64,000 nt of DNA from Agromyces flavus. Lineage in GTDB: Bacteria; Actinomycetota; Actinomycetes; Actinomycetales; Microbacteriaceae. Under the pieces are notes generated by a model. The model ran no database searches. It had not been told where the DNA came from and saw only the letters and a list, made by a program, of their open reading frames with translations. The position numbers and the translations under genes are program-made. Positions 35,473 through 45,941 of the stretch are shown piece by piece; positions within the stretch are counted from its first letter, which is position 1, and every line of letters starts with the position of its first letter. The stretch is from contig NZ_LT629755.1 of assembly GCF_900104685.1 (NCBI RefSeq), forward strand, positions 1,364,001 through 1,428,000, in the 5' to 3' direction.

Positions 35473-36573
35473 CTACTGCCGGACGGGACTGAGCGGCGCG
35501 GAGACGTCGTAGCGATCGACCTCGTCGGGCGGAGCGGCCGCCATCAGTCGAACCAGGACGGCCGACTTCAGCGCGGAGTCCTCGTCACTCCCCCAGACGA
35601 CCGCCGCACCCTCCGCGAGCTCGAACTCCACGTCGTCGGGCGTCTGCGCGGTGACCGTCGTGACGCGAGCCAGGAGGTCGGCGGGCAGACTCCGCAGCAC
35701 GGCGCCGACGGCCCGGAAGGCATCGCCGTCCACCCCGCCCTCGACGGTGATCACGGGCAGCGCATCGGGCCGTTCGTCGGATCGCGCGACGACCACGCCC
35801 GCCGCGTCGACCGCGGTGAAGCCCGACGGGCCGTCCAGGACCCCGACGGGCGTTCGCTCGACGATCCGGACCACGAGCGTGCCGGGCGGCAGGGTCTCGG
35901 TCGCGTACGTCTCGATCAGCGGGAACTCCGAGAGCGTGGTCTGCACGTCGTCGGCCGAGATGAGCGGGAGCGGCGTGCCGATCCGATCCTCGAACGCCGC
36001 CTGGATGTCAGCGGCCGGGATGCGCGAGGCGCCCTCGACGCGCACCTCGCGGAGCGCCATGAGCGGCGAGTAGGCCACGGCGACCGCGAGCACCGCGAGT
36101 CCGACGACCGACGCGATGCCGACGATCCAGGCGAGGCGGCGCATGCGGCTGCGGTGCGTGAAGCGCCGCATCTCCTGGCGCTCGTAGCGGCGACGCTCGC
36201 GCTCGGCGGCAGCGATCGCGCGACGTGCCGCGCGATCGTCACGACCTCGCGCGCCGCCGTCGGTGGCAGGAGTCGCCGGCTTGCCCGTGCTCCGGTCATC
36301 GGGCCGGCTCGGACGCCGGTCGTGCCGCGGCGCGCCAGGGGTCGGCTCGGCCCCGGACGAGCGCGCTGCGGTGTCGAGGGCCGCACGAGGGATGGGCTCG
36401 GTCGCGTTCGCGTCCTGCGCGCCTCGCGCGCCGCGCGCTGTACCGGTCGCTGCACCGGTCGCGACGGCGCGGGGCGTCGCACCGGACGGCTCGGTCCTCT
36501 CACGCGCGGCCGAGGGCGGCGCCGCAGGCGTGCGCACGGTCCGCGCGCGATCGAATCCCTGCGGCCGCCTCAC
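35473..36573 (-). CDS. ftsQ: divisome protein FtsQ (POTRA domain)
   Basis: Bitopic divisome protein linking early and late division proteins. The 366 residues have an unusually long, disordered cytoplasmic N-terminus (about 145 residues rich in Ala, Pro, Arg, Thr), one membrane helix (about 147-168), a POTRA domain (about 173-240, starting LREVRVEGASRIP) and the FtsQ beta domain. The GTG start is ten bases after the murC stop. Actinobacterial FtsQ commonly has such an extension; it may be a phosphorylation or docking region (inference). Confidence 0.92.
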   Translation of the reverse strand: MRRPQGFDRARTVRTPAAPPSAARERTEPSGATPRAVATGAATGTARGARGAQDANATEPIPRAALDTAARSSGAEPTPGAPRHDRRPSRPDDRSTGKPATPATDGGARGRDDRAARRAIAAAERERRRYERQEMRRFTHRSRMRRLAWIVGIASVVGLAVLAVAVAYSPLMALREVRVEGASRIPAADIQAAFEDRIGTPLPLISADDVQTTLSEFPLIETYATETLPPGTLVVRIVERTPVGVLDGPSGFTAVDAAGVVVARSDERPDALPVITVEGGVDGDAFRAVGAVLRSLPADLLARVTTVTAQTPDDVEFELAEGAAVVWGSDEDSALKSAVLVRLMAAAPPDEVDRYDVSAPLSPVRQ

Positions 36574-36583
36574 GTCGCCCCGC

Positions 36584-37990
36584 TCAGCCGCGCCGCTCGT
36601 GCTCGAGCGACCCGAGCAGCTGCGGCACGATGCGGTACACGTCGCCGCAGCCCAGCGTGATCACGAAGTCTCCCGGTCGCGCGATGCGCGCGGTGTGGTC
36701 GGCCGCCTCCTGCCAGTCGGCGATGAACGCGACATGCTCGGGGTGCTCGAACCGCTCGCTGACGAGCGCGCCCGTGACACCGGGCTCGGGGTCCTCGCGG
36801 GCTCCATAGACGTCGAGCACGACGGTCTCGTCGGCGTACTGCTCGAGGACCTCGGCGAACTCCTTCGCGAACAGCCGGGTGCGGCTGTAGAGGTGCGGCT
36901 GGTGGACGGCGATGATGCGCCCGTCGCCCACGACCGTGCGCGCCGCGGAGAGCGCCGCGGCGACCTCGGTGGGGTGGTGCGCGTAGTCGTCGTAGACGCT
37001 CACGCCGTCGACCGTGCCATGCAGCTCGAAGCGGCGCCCGGTCCCGGCGAACCGCGAGACGCCGTCGAGGGCGCGCTGCGGATCGAAGCCGAGGCCCACG
37101 AGCACCGCGAACGCGCCCGCTGCGTTGATCGCGTTGTGCCGCCCGGGGATGCGCAGCTGCGCACGGTACTCGCGCCCCTCGTGCGTGACGGCGAAGGCCA
37201 CGGGGCCGTCGGTCACGATGTCGTGCACCCGCACCGTGGCATCCGGCGCCTCGCCGAAGGTCAGCACGCGGGCGTGCGAGAGCCGCTCGCGCACGCGCGT
37301 CGCACCGCGGTCGTCGGAGGAGATCACGACGAGTTCACGGGCCCGATCGGCGAAGTCGACGAAGGCCTGCTCGAACGCCTCGAGCGACCCGTAGTGGTCG
37401 AGGTGGTCGGGATCGACGTTCGTGATGAGCGCCACGGAGGTGTCGTAGAGCAGGAAGGAGCCGTCGGATTCGTCGGCCTCGACCACGAACAGCTCGCCCG
37501 AGCCCGATGCCGAGCTCACGCCGAGCTCCTCGATCACCCCGCCGTTGACGAAGCTCGGGTCCTCGCCGAGGGCGAGCAGGCCGGTGATGATCATGCCCGT
37601 CGACGTGGTCTTGCCGTGCGCGCCGGCGACCGAGACGAGCCGCTGGCCGGCGATCACCGAGGCCAGCGCCTGCGAGCGGTGCAGCACCGGGATGCCGCGC
37701 TGCAGCGCCAGCCGGTACTCCGGGTTGTCCTGCCAGAGGGCACCCGTGACGACGACCGTGTCGACGTCGTCGGGCAGGTTCTCGGCGGCGTGGCCGATCG
37801 CGATCGTCGCGCCGAGCTCGCGGAGCGCCGCGATGTTCGCCGAGTCCCGCACGTCGGATCCCGTGACGCGGTGCCCTGCGCCGAGCGCGAGGCGGGCGAT
37901 GCCGCTCATGCCCGAGCCGCCGATGCCGACGAAGTGCACGGTGCCGAGGTCGGCGGGGATCGGGGTGGAGAGGTCGGGCTTGATCGTCAC
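36584..37990 (-). CDS. murC: UDP-N-acetylmuramate--L-alanine ligase
   Basis: Adds the first amino acid to UDP-MurNAc. The 468 residues hold the N-terminal UDP-binding [13 protein letters not shown], the ATP loop GAHGKTT (123-129), the [11 protein letters not shown] segment and [11 protein letters not shown]. In Microbacteriaceae with B-type peptidoglycan residue 1 is often glycine or serine, so the amino acid used here may not be alanine (family knowledge plus inference). It follows murG. Confidence 0.95.
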   Translation of the reverse strand: MTIKPDLSTPIPADLGTVHFVGIGGSGMSGIARLALGAGHRVTGSDVRDSANIAALRELGATIAIGHAAENLPDDVDTVVVTGALWQDNPEYRLALQRGIPVLHRSQALASVIAGQRLVSVAGAHGKTTSTGMIITGLLALGEDPSFVNGGVIEELGVSSASGSGELFVVEADESDGSFLLYDTSVALITNVDPDHLDHYGSLEAFEQAFVDFADRARELVVISSDDRGATRVRERLSHARVLTFGEAPDATVRVHDIVTDGPVAFAVTHEGREYRAQLRIPGRHNAINAAGAFAVLVGLGFDPQRALDGVSRFAGTGRRFELHGTVDGVSVYDDYAHHPTEVAAALSAARTVVGDGRIIAVHQPHLYSRTRLFAKEFAEVLEQYADETVVLDVYGAREDPEPGVTGALVSERFEHPEHVAFIADWQEAADHTARIARPGDFVITLGCGDVYRIVPQLLGSLEHERRG

Positions 37991-38033
37991 GGTGTCGTGG
38001 AGCTTCCTGGTCGGATGATCGGTCGGTTCAACG

Positions 38034-39134
38034 TTACGCGCCCCGGGCGGGTGGTTCGCCCGCCGGGCGCAGCGCGGCGTCGATCAGGGCGACCGTGCGA
38101 TCGGTGCCGTCGAGCGCGCCGATGGATGCCGCGGCCCGCGCCATCGCGTCGAGCCGCTCACGGTCGGCGAGCAGCGGGACGAGCCCGCGCTCGACCCACT
38201 CGGGGAGGAACGCGGCGTCGTCGACGAGGATGCCGCCGCCCGCGCGGACCACGTCGGCGGCGTTGAAGCGCTGCTCGCCGTTGCCGACGGGATACGGCAC
38301 GTAGACGGCCGGGATGCCGAGCGCAGAGAGTTCGCTCACCGTGGCCGCCCCGGCACGCGAGACGGCCGCGTCGGCGATCGAGAGCGCGAGGTCCATGCGG
38401 TCGGCGTACTCGACCATGCGGTAGTCGGGCAGGCCCGGGTCGTCGACGTCGGACTTCGCTCCCGTGACGTGGAGGACCTGCCAGCCGCGGTCGACGAGCG
38501 CCCGCGCGCTCGCGACCATCGTGCGGTTGATGCGACGTGCGCCGAGCGAGCCTCCCGTCGCGAGGAGCACGGGCCGGGCGGGATCGAGGGCGAACAGCGC
38601 CGCCGCCTCGGCGCGGCGCGCCGGACGGTCGAGCGTCTCGATCTCGCGACGCAGGGGCATGCCCACGAACTCGGCGCGCGGGAGTGGCGTCCCGCGGAAG
38701 GCGACGCCGACGCGTGCCGCGAACCGGGCACCGAGCCGGTTCGCCAGTCCGGGACGTGCGTTCGCCTCGTGGATGACGACGGGGACGCGGGCACGGCGTG
38801 CGGCGAGGTACGCGGGGGTCGCGACGTACCCGCCGAAGCCGACGACCGCATCGACGCCGCGCTCATCGATGATCGCGGCGACGTCGGCGATGGACCGGCG
38901 GAATCGCGAGGGGAACCGGAGCGCCGCGCCGTTGGGGCGCCGCGGGAACGGCACCTTCTCGATCGTGAGCAGCTCGTATCCGCGCGCGGGCACGAGACGC
39001 GACTCGAGCCCCTCGGCGGTGCCGAGGACGAGGACGACGGCATCGGCGTCGCGCTCGCGAAGCCGGTCGGCGACGGCGAGCAGGGGGTTCACGTGGCCGG
39101 CGGTCCCGCCGCCGGCCAGGAGGTACGTGGTCAT
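38034..39134 (-). CDS. murG: lipid II-forming GlcNAc transferase MurG
   Basis: Transfers GlcNAc to lipid I on the inner membrane face to make lipid II. From ATG 39134 it has 366 residues with GGGTAGH (8-14), [30 protein letters not shown] and the C-terminal UDP-GlcNAc site [13 protein letters not shown]. Its ATG overlaps the ftsW stop (ATGA), so the two are translationally coupled. The reading frame continues upstream without a stop, but that part is antisense-free ftsW overlap and not MurG. Confidence 0.95.
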   Translation of the reverse strand: MTTYLLAGGGTAGHVNPLLAVADRLRERDADAVVLVLGTAEGLESRLVPARGYELLTIEKVPFPRRPNGAALRFPSRFRRSIADVAAIIDERGVDAVVGFGGYVATPAYLAARRARVPVVIHEANARPGLANRLGARFAARVGVAFRGTPLPRAEFVGMPLRREIETLDRPARRAEAAALFALDPARPVLLATGGSLGARRINRTMVASARALVDRGWQVLHVTGAKSDVDDPGLPDYRMVEYADRMDLALSIADAAVSRAGAATVSELSALGIPAVYVPYPVGNGEQRFNAADVVRAGGGILVDDAAFLPEWVERGLVPLLADRERLDAMARAAASIGALDGTDRTVALIDAALRPAGEPPARGA

Positions 39135-40387
39135 CGGCTGCGCGCCGTCCGGTTCGCGCGCGTCGCGCGTCGTTGCTCGGCACGCGCGGCGGCACGCGCG
39201 GGCGCGCCGGGATCGCGCGCGACCGAGAGGACCACGCCGATCGCGAACAGGGTGGTGAGCAATGCGGTGCCGCCGGCCGAGACGAGCGGCAGCGGAACGC
39301 CGAGGACGGGGAAGACGCCGAGCACGACACCGATATTGACACACGCCTGGCCGACGACCCACACGAGCACTGCGGCGGCGACGGTGCGGGCGAACGGGGT
39401 GGTCGACGAGCGGATGATGCGGGCGAGCGCGATGGCGAGGACGACGAAGAGCCCGATCACGACGACCGCGCCGATGAGGCCGAGCTCCTCTCCGATGATC
39501 GCGAAGATGAAGTCGTTGTCGGCGGCCGGGAGCCACGACCACTTCGCGGCCGAGTTGCCGAGTCCGACGCCGAAGATGCCGCCGTTCGCGAGCGCGAAGG
39601 TGCCGTGCTGGATCTGCCAGCAGTCGGCCGTGTCGTACTGCGTGCAGTGCTCGTGCAGGAAGGCGGTGATGCGACGCATTCGGTTCTCGCTGGAGATGGC
39701 CACGAGCCAGAACGCGATGGCGCCCACGACGAGCGGGATGACGAGCAGCCGGAGTCGCACGCCGATCAGGAAGAGCGTGCCGAGCAGCATCGCGGCCATG
39801 ACCATGACGGTGCCCAGGTCGCCGCCGAGCAGCACGAGTCCGATGGCACCGCCGCCGACGAGCAGGATCGGCATGATGCCCTGGCCGAACTCGTGGAGAT
39901 GCTCCTGCTTCTTGGTGACGATGAGGCCGAGCCAGAGCACCAGCGCCACCTTGATGAGCTCGGACGGCTGGAACTGCACCGGGCCGAGTCGCAGCCAGTT
40001 GGTGTTGCCGCCGACCTCGACCCCGAGCGGGGTCGCGACGACGAGCAGCTGCAGGGCGCACGCGACCCCGAGGACGAGCCAGGCGATGCGCATCCAGAAG
40101 CCCTCGGGCATGCGGCCGGCGAGCAGCATGACCGGCACGCCGATCAGCGCGTACGTCGCCTGCTGCAGGGCGCGCGACGTGAAGTCGCCGTCGTTCTCGA
40201 GGCCGGACTCGACGATCGAGGAACTGAGCACCATGATGAGGCCGAGCAGCACGAGGAAGAGCGTCGTGCCGAGGAGGAGGAAGTAGTCCTTCGACTCGGG
40301 CCGGAATGCGCCGAGGCGGATGCGGGCGGCGAGGCCCGACGCCTCAGGGCGCTTCGGCGGGCGGCTCGTCCGAGGCGGGCTCGTCAT
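39131..40387 (-). CDS. ftsW: SEDS peptidoglycan polymerase FtsW
   Basis: Glycosyltransferase of the SEDS family that polymerises septal peptidoglycan with FtsI. The 418 residues have about ten membrane helices, with IVMLSSSI-like LIMVLSSSIVESG near the N-terminus, PSELIKVALVLWLG, LLGGDLGTVMVM and the C-terminal GVPLPLVSAGGTALLTTLFAIG. The extracellular loop is long (about 225-270). The ATG at 40387 overlaps the end of murD by 44 bases; a shorter start cannot be excluded. Confidence 0.94.
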   Translation of the reverse strand: MTSPPRTSRPPKRPEASGLAARIRLGAFRPESKDYFLLLGTTLFLVLLGLIMVLSSSIVESGLENDGDFTSRALQQATYALIGVPVMLLAGRMPEGFWMRIAWLVLGVACALQLLVVATPLGVEVGGNTNWLRLGPVQFQPSELIKVALVLWLGLIVTKKQEHLHEFGQGIMPILLVGGGAIGLVLLGGDLGTVMVMAAMLLGTLFLIGVRLRLLVIPLVVGAIAFWLVAISSENRMRRITAFLHEHCTQYDTADCWQIQHGTFALANGGIFGVGLGNSAAKWSWLPAADNDFIFAIIGEELGLIGAVVVIGLFVVLAIALARIIRSSTTPFARTVAAAVLVWVVGQACVNIGVVLGVFPVLGVPLPLVSAGGTALLTTLFAIGVVLSVARDPGAPARAAARAEQRRATRANRTARSR

Positions 40388-41900
40388 GCGCCTCCCCTCC
40401 GAGCCGCTCGCGGACGGCGTCGTGGAAGCGCCGGCCGCGGTCGGCGTAGTCCGCGAACTGGTCCATCGATGCCGCAGCCGGGGCGAGGAGGACGGTGTCT
40501 CCGTCCTCCGCGACCGAGGCCGCCAGGGCGACCGCGTCGGGCATCACGTTCTCAGTGTCATCCGCGAGCACCTCGAAGAGGGGCAGTCCCGGCGCGTGTC
40601 GGCGGAACGCCTCGACGAGCGGCGTGCGATCCCGCCCGATCACGACCGCGGCCCGCAGGCGGGCCACGTGCCGCGCGACGAGCGCATCGGCGTCGACGCC
40701 CTTCAGCAGCCCGCCCACGATCCACACCACGCGGCCGAAGGCGCGCAGCGACGCCTCGGCCGCGTGCGGGTTGGTCGCCTTCGAGTCGTCGATCCAGCGG
40801 ATGCCGCCGGCCACCGCCACCGTCTCGATCCGGTGCGCGTCGAGGCGGAAGGTCGCGAGCGCATCGTGGACGACCCGGACCGGCACGTCGTACGAGCGTG
40901 CGAGCGCCGACGCCGCGAGGATGTTGGCCACGATGTGCGGCGCGGCGAGCCCGTGGGGCTCGAGCTCGTCGAGCGTGGTGATCTCGAGGGCCGCGGTGCG
41001 CCGATCCTCGAGGAACGCCCGATCGCAGAGGATGCCGTCGACCACGCCGAAGTCACTGGGCCCGGGCGTGTCGAGCCCGAAGCCGATGGCGCGGGCGCCC
41101 TCCTCGACCTCGGCGTCCTCGACCATCGTGCGGGTCGCCTCGTCGGCGCGGTTGTAGACGCACGCGACCTTGGTGTTGGCGTACACCTTGCCCTTGGCGT
41201 CGCGATAGGCCTCGGCCGAACCGTGCCAGTCGAGGTGGTCGTCGGCGATGTTCAGGCAGACGCTCGAGTACGGATGGATCGCGCCGGGGCCCTCGGTCGG
41301 CAGGCGGTGCAACTGGAAGCTGGACAGCTCGACGACGAGCACGTCGTAGCCGAGCGGGTCGCGGACCGCGTCGAGCACCGGCACCCCGATGTTCCCGCAC
41401 GGCGCGACCCGCACGCCGTTCGCGGCGATGAGGGTCGCAGCGAGCTGCACCGTCGTGGTCTTGCCGTTCGTGCCCGTGACGAGCATCCACTCCGAGGCCT
41501 TCACCTTGTCGCGCACACGCCACGCCAGCTCGATATCGCCCCACACCGGGACGGCGCGCTCCTCGGCCCAGGTGACGACCGGGTGATCGGGCCGGAATCC
41601 CGGTGAGATCACGACGAGGTCGGGGGCGGATGTCGCGAGCTCATCGGGCACGGCGTCGAGCGGATGCGATGCGAAGCGCACCCCGATCACCTGGAGGATC
41701 CGTTCTCGGTCCTCGTCGCGGTCGCGCGCGTAGACGGTGACCTCGGAACCGAGCTCGGCGAGCGTGTCGGCGACGGCGAATCCCGTCACTCCGAGACCCA
41801 GTACCGCGACCCGGAGGCCGCGCCATCCGTCGGCATGCCAGCTCGTCAGGCCCTCGAGGCGCGCGGCGCGCGCAGCGGCATCGGTCAACTCTGCAGCCAT
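40344..41900 (-). CDS. murD: UDP-MurNAc-L-alanine--D-glutamate ligase
   Basis: Adds D-glutamate to the growing stem peptide. From ATG 41900 it has 518 residues, somewhat longer than the 440-500 typical of the family, with [20 protein letters not shown], the ATP loop [10 protein letters not shown] (141-150), [12 protein letters not shown], and [15 protein letters not shown]. The extra length is spread between an N-terminal tail and an acidic C-terminal tail. It overlaps mraY by 16 bases and ftsW by 44. Confidence 0.95.
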   Translation of the reverse strand: MAAELTDAAARAARLEGLTSWHADGWRGLRVAVLGLGVTGFAVADTLAELGSEVTVYARDRDEDRERILQVIGVRFASHPLDAVPDELATSAPDLVVISPGFRPDHPVVTWAEERAVPVWGDIELAWRVRDKVKASEWMLVTGTNGKTTTVQLAATLIAANGVRVAPCGNIGVPVLDAVRDPLGYDVLVVELSSFQLHRLPTEGPGAIHPYSSVCLNIADDHLDWHGSAEAYRDAKGKVYANTKVACVYNRADEATRTMVEDAEVEEGARAIGFGLDTPGPSDFGVVDGILCDRAFLEDRRTAALEITTLDELEPHGLAAPHIVANILAASALARSYDVPVRVVHDALATFRLDAHRIETVAVAGGIRWIDDSKATNPHAAEASLRAFGRVVWIVGGLLKGVDADALVARHVARLRAAVVIGRDRTPLVEAFRRHAPGLPLFEVLADDTENVMPDAVALAASVAEDGDTVLLAPAAASMDQFADYADRGRRFHDAVRERLGGEAHDEPASDEPPAEAP

Positions 41901-42979
41901 TCGAAGTAGAAGGCGCCGACGCCCGCCGCGACGAACAGACCGCCGATGATCCAGAACCGCACGACGATCGTGACCTCGGCCCAGCCCTTCAGCTCGAAGT
42001 GATGGTGGATGGGGCTCATCAGGAAGATGCGCTTGCCGCCGGAGATCTTGAAGTACGCGCGCTGCACGATCACCGAGCCCGCCTCGATCACGAACAGGCC
42101 GCCGATGATGAGCAGGAGCAGCTCGGTCTGGCTCGTCACGGCGAGTGCCGCGAGCGCACCGCCGAGGCCGAGCGAGCCCGTGTCGCCCATGTAGATGTGC
42201 GCGGGATTGGTGTTCCACCAGAGGAAGCCGACGACCGCCCCGACGATCGCGGTCGCGACGATCGCGAGGTCGAGCGGGTCCCGCACGTCGTAGCTGCGAT
42301 AGAGGTCGTCCGGATTGAGGTTCTCGCTGAAGCGGGACTGGTTGAACTGCCAGAAGCCGATGATGATGAACGACCCGATGGCGAGGATCGACGCGCCCGA
42401 AGCCAGGCCGTCGAGTCCGTCGGTCACGTTCACGCCGTTCGAGGCCGCCGCCGTGATGAGCACGATCCACGCGACGTACGCGATGATGCCGACCACCGTG
42501 CCGAGCACCATGAAGTCCAGCGGCAGGTCGCGGATGAAGGAGATCTTCGTCGTGGCGGGCGTCGCCCCCTCCTCGTTCGGGAACTGGAGCGCGAGGAGGG
42601 CGAATGCCGCTGCGACGAGCGTCTGGCCGGCGATCTTCGCCCAGCCCCCGAGCCCGAGGCTCTGCTTCTTGCGCGTCTTCAGGAAGTCGTCGACGAAGCC
42701 AACGAGGCCGAGGCCCACCATCATGAACAGCACGAGCAGGCCCGACGCCGTCGGACCGTCGCCGATGAGCATCGTCGCCGAGAAGTACCCGAACAGCGTG
42801 CCCAGGATGAAGATGATGCCGCCCATGGTCGGCGTGCCGCGCTTGACGTGATGGGTCTTCGGACCGTCGTCGCGGATGAACTGGCCCCAGCCGAGCCTCG
42901 TGAACAGCCGGATGAACAGCGGCGTCAGGAACAGGGTGAAGGAGAGCGACAGGGCTCCGGCGGTCAGAAGTGCTCTCAC
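41885..42979 (-). CDS. mraY: phospho-MurNAc-pentapeptide transferase MraY
   Basis: Integral membrane enzyme that makes lipid I from UDP-MurNAc-pentapeptide and undecaprenyl phosphate. From GTG 42979 it has 364 residues, ten membrane helices, the DD pair at 97-98 (GFVDDFLK), [15 protein letters not shown] and the cytoplasmic [11 protein letters not shown] loop. The start is fixed by the GTGA overlap with the murF stop. The frame stays open for 50 codons upstream within murF, which is coincidental. Confidence 0.95.
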   Translation of the reverse strand: MRALLTAGALSLSFTLFLTPLFIRLFTRLGWGQFIRDDGPKTHHVKRGTPTMGGIIFILGTLFGYFSATMLIGDGPTASGLLVLFMMVGLGLVGFVDDFLKTRKKQSLGLGGWAKIAGQTLVAAAFALLALQFPNEEGATPATTKISFIRDLPLDFMVLGTVVGIIAYVAWIVLITAAASNGVNVTDGLDGLASGASILAIGSFIIIGFWQFNQSRFSENLNPDDLYRSYDVRDPLDLAIVATAIVGAVVGFLWWNTNPAHIYMGDTGSLGLGGALAALAVTSQTELLLLIIGGLFVIEAGSVIVQRAYFKISGGKRIFLMSPIHHHFELKGWAEVTIVVRFWIIGGLFVAAGVGAFYFEWLQS

Positions 42980-44388
42980 GCGAACCATTCTCCCAGTCGG
43001 TCTCCGAGGTGGCGGAGGCCCGCCGAGTTCGACGATTTCACCAGCACGGTGTCGCCCGGCCGGACCGTCGACGTGACGAGCTCGAAGGCCTCGTCGGCCG
43101 TCTCGACGTACGCCGACTCGCCGTCCCACGACCCCTCGTTGATCGCCGTGATGTGCAGCCGCCGCGCGCCCTCACCCACGACGACGAGCTGGGACACGCC
43201 GAGCCGCACGGCGAGCAGGCCGATGCGATCGTGCTCCTCGCCCGAGAACTCGCCGAGTTCGCTCATCTCGCCGAGCACGGCGATCGTGCGCCCCTCGGGC
43301 CGCTTGACCTGCGCGAGCGTCTTCAGCGCGGCCGCGACCGAGTCGGGGCTCGCGTTGTAGGCGTCGTTGATGACCGTGATGTCGTCGCGGCCGCCCATGA
43401 CCTGCATGCGCCACTGCTCGGCGAGCGTCACGCGCTCGAGGCCGGAGACCACGGTGGCCAGCGGGACGCCCAGCTCGAGCGACGCTGCGATCGCGGCCAG
43501 CGCGTTCATGACGTGGTGCTCGCCGAGCACCGAGAATCGCACGCGCGCCGACTCGCCGCCGGGCACGGTCACGGTGAACGACGTGCCTCGTGCGTGCACG
43601 ACCACGTCGGTCGCCCGCACGTCGGCGCGCTCGCCCAGCCCGAACCACACGACGCGTGCGGCCGTGACGTCGGCCATGGGCACCACGCGCGGGTCGTCGG
43701 CGTTCAGCACCGCGACATCGGTCGCGAGCAGGTCGGTCACCATCTCGGACTTGGCCTGCACGGTCTTCTCGATGCCGCCGAACTCGCCCGCGTGGGCGAG
43801 TCCGACCTTCAGCACGATGCCGACGTCGGGTCGCGCCATCCGGATCAGGCGGGCGATCTCGCCGACGCCCGACGCGCCCATCTCGGCGACCAGGTACTCG
43901 GTCTGCTCGGTGAGCTCGAGCATGGTGGTCGGCGCGCCGACCTCGTTGTTGTAGCTCTTGCGCGCCGCGACCGTGGGGCCCACCGCCTCGAGCACGGTGC
44001 GGAGCAGGTTCTTCGTGGTCGTCTTGCCGTTCGAGCCCGTGACGCCCACGATGCGCAGCCGGCCGAGCGCGCGCACCCGAGCCACGACCTCGGTGGCGAG
44101 CGCGCCGAGCGCGTCGACCGAGTCGGCGACCACGACCTGCGGCACGGGCAGGTCGAGTGGACGCTCGACGATGAGCAGGGCGGCGCCGCGCTCGACCGCG
44201 CCCGGCGCGAAGCGGTGCCCGTCGTCGAACTCCCCGCGCTTGGCGACGAAGATGCCGCCGGGGACGACCTCGCGCGAATCGGTCGTGACCGGACCGTCCA
44301 CGACGGTCGACTCGGTCGCCGAGGTGCCGACGGTCTCGAGGCGGCCGCCCGTCGCGGCGACGACCTCGGCCAGCGTGAGCGCGATCAT
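42976..44388 (-). CDS. murF: UDP-MurNAc-tripeptide--D-Ala-D-Ala ligase
   Basis: Attaches D-alanyl-D-alanine to complete the stem peptide. I place the start at ATG 44388 (ATGA overlap with murE; 470 residues); GTG 44397 would add three residues. Typical features are the ATP loop [14 protein letters not shown], the [13 protein letters not shown] segment, [11 protein letters not shown], and [14 protein letters not shown]. The gene overlaps the mraY start by four bases. Confidence 0.95.
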   Translation of the reverse strand: MIALTLAEVVAATGGRLETVGTSATESTVVDGPVTTDSREVVPGGIFVAKRGEFDDGHRFAPGAVERGAALLIVERPLDLPVPQVVVADSVDALGALATEVVARVRALGRLRIVGVTGSNGKTTTKNLLRTVLEAVGPTVAARKSYNNEVGAPTTMLELTEQTEYLVAEMGASGVGEIARLIRMARPDVGIVLKVGLAHAGEFGGIEKTVQAKSEMVTDLLATDVAVLNADDPRVVPMADVTAARVVWFGLGERADVRATDVVVHARGTSFTVTVPGGESARVRFSVLGEHHVMNALAAIAASLELGVPLATVVSGLERVTLAEQWRMQVMGGRDDITVINDAYNASPDSVAAALKTLAQVKRPEGRTIAVLGEMSELGEFSGEEHDRIGLLAVRLGVSQLVVVGEGARRLHITAINEGSWDGESAYVETADEAFELVTSTVRPGDTVLVKSSNSAGLRHLGDRLGEWFA

Positions 44389-45929
44389 GCGAGCCACCCC
44401 GCCTCGTGCAGCGCCAGCCGCGCGTCGTCCCTCGCCGAGTACGGATGCTTCACGCCCGCGACCTCCTGGTAGTCCTCGTGTCCGGGGCCGGCGTACAGGA
44501 TCGCGTCACCCTCGCCGGCCAATGCGAGCGCCTGCCGGAAGGCGGCCCGCGGATCTGCGATCTCGTGGATCTCCCGTTCGGGGACCGCGGCGCGGGCACC
44601 GGCGATCAGCGCGGCGCGGATCGCGGCCGGATCCTCCCATCGCGGGTGGAAGTCGGTGATGACGAGCGCGTCCGCCCCCCGGGCCGCGATGGCGCCCATG
44701 TCACGGCGCTTGGTCGCGTCGCGGTCGCCGTCGGCGCCGAAGACCATCACGATGCGCCCGTCGGTCGTGCGGCGGATGGCATCGAGGGTCTGCCGGAACG
44801 CGTCCGGCGTGTGCCCGTAGTCGATGTACACGACAGGCCCCCGCTCCCCCGAGACCCGCTCCGCCCGGCCGGGGATGTAGGCATCGATGCCGTGATCGGC
44901 GACCGCATGCGCGATCAGGTCCAGGTCGTGGCCTCCCTCGACGAGCATGACGATCGCCAGCGCGGCGTTGGACGCCATGAACCGCCCGATGAGCGGGACG
45001 CGCGTCTCGAGCGCGCGGCCGTCGGGTCCGACCAACCGGAACGCGGTGTGGGTCGGCGCCTCGTCGAGGATCTCGAGCATCCAGTCGGCCTCGACGCCGG
45101 GCTCGGTGGCGAGCGTGGTGACCGGGATCCGCGATTCGGCCACCAGGCGGCGGCCCCACTCGGAATCGACCGTGACCACGCCGCGGCGCGCACGCTCGGG
45201 CGTGAACAGCTCGCGCTTCGCGTCGAAGTACTCCTCGAGGGACGCGTAGTCGTCGAGGTGGTCGTGGCTGAGGTTCGTGAACCCGACCACGTCGAAGACG
45301 ATGCCGTCGACGCGGTGCCGGCTCAGGGCCTGCGCCGACACCTCGATGCCGACCGCGCGCACGTCGACCTCGCGCATGCGTGCGAGCAGGGCGTGCAGCT
45401 CGCTCGCCTCGGGCGTCGTCAGCGAGCTGGTCACGGCCACGTCGCCGATCCGCCGTTCCGCCGTCGAGGTCAGGCCCGCGGTCACGCCGAGCTGGCGCAG
45501 CAGCGCGTCGAGCAGGTAGACCACGCTCGTCTTGCCGTTCGTTCCCGTGACGCCGAACAGCGTCGCGGGGTTCTCGGCGGTCCGGTGGATCCAGGCGGCG
45601 ACCTCGCCGAGCGCGGCGCGCGCATCAGGCGTCACGAGCACGGGAAGGCCCGACGCGGCCGCACGCTCGGCACCCGCGTCATCCGTCAGGACGGCCACCG
45701 CCCCGTTCGCGGCAGCCTGCGCGGCGAAGTCGGCGCCGTGGGCGTTGCGACCGGGCACGCCGACGTAGAGGTCGCCGCCGTTGACCGCCCCGGAGGCGAT
45801 GGCGACGCCGGTCACGTCGATCTCGTCGATCCCGCCGCGCACCTCGAATCCGAACGCCTCCGCGAGGCCGCGGAGCGATCGAGGACTCGGGTGCAGCGGC
45901 CGGAGTGCCGTCGGAGGCGTTCCGGTCAC
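44385..45929 (-). CDS. murE: UDP-MurNAc-dipeptide--diamino acid ligase MurE (not of the DNPR type)
   Basis: Adds the third, diamino residue of the peptidoglycan stem. The 514 residues have the ATP loop [10 protein letters not shown] (126-135), TSSLTTPEAS, FTNLSHDHLDDY, and GPGHEDYQ (481-488). Where meso-diaminopimelate enzymes have DNPR, this one has TDFHPRWEDP (425-434). So the substrate is probably not meso-Dap but L-lysine, ornithine or diaminobutyrate, as found in Microbacteriaceae; which one cannot be told. GTG start 12 bases after the ftsI stop. Confidence 0.93.
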   Translation of the reverse strand: MTGTPPTALRPLHPSPRSLRGLAEAFGFEVRGGIDEIDVTGVAIASGAVNGGDLYVGVPGRNAHGADFAAQAAANGAVAVLTDDAGAERAAASGLPVLVTPDARAALGEVAAWIHRTAENPATLFGVTGTNGKTSVVYLLDALLRQLGVTAGLTSTAERRIGDVAVTSSLTTPEASELHALLARMREVDVRAVGIEVSAQALSRHRVDGIVFDVVGFTNLSHDHLDDYASLEEYFDAKRELFTPERARRGVVTVDSEWGRRLVAESRIPVTTLATEPGVEADWMLEILDEAPTHTAFRLVGPDGRALETRVPLIGRFMASNAALAIVMLVEGGHDLDLIAHAVADHGIDAYIPGRAERVSGERGPVVYIDYGHTPDAFRQTLDAIRRTTDGRIVMVFGADGDRDATKRRDMGAIAARGADALVITDFHPRWEDPAAIRAALIAGARAAVPEREIHEIADPRAAFRQALALAGEGDAILYAGPGHEDYQEVAGVKHPYSARDDARLALHEAGWLA

Positions 45930-45941
45930 GAACCCAACTTT

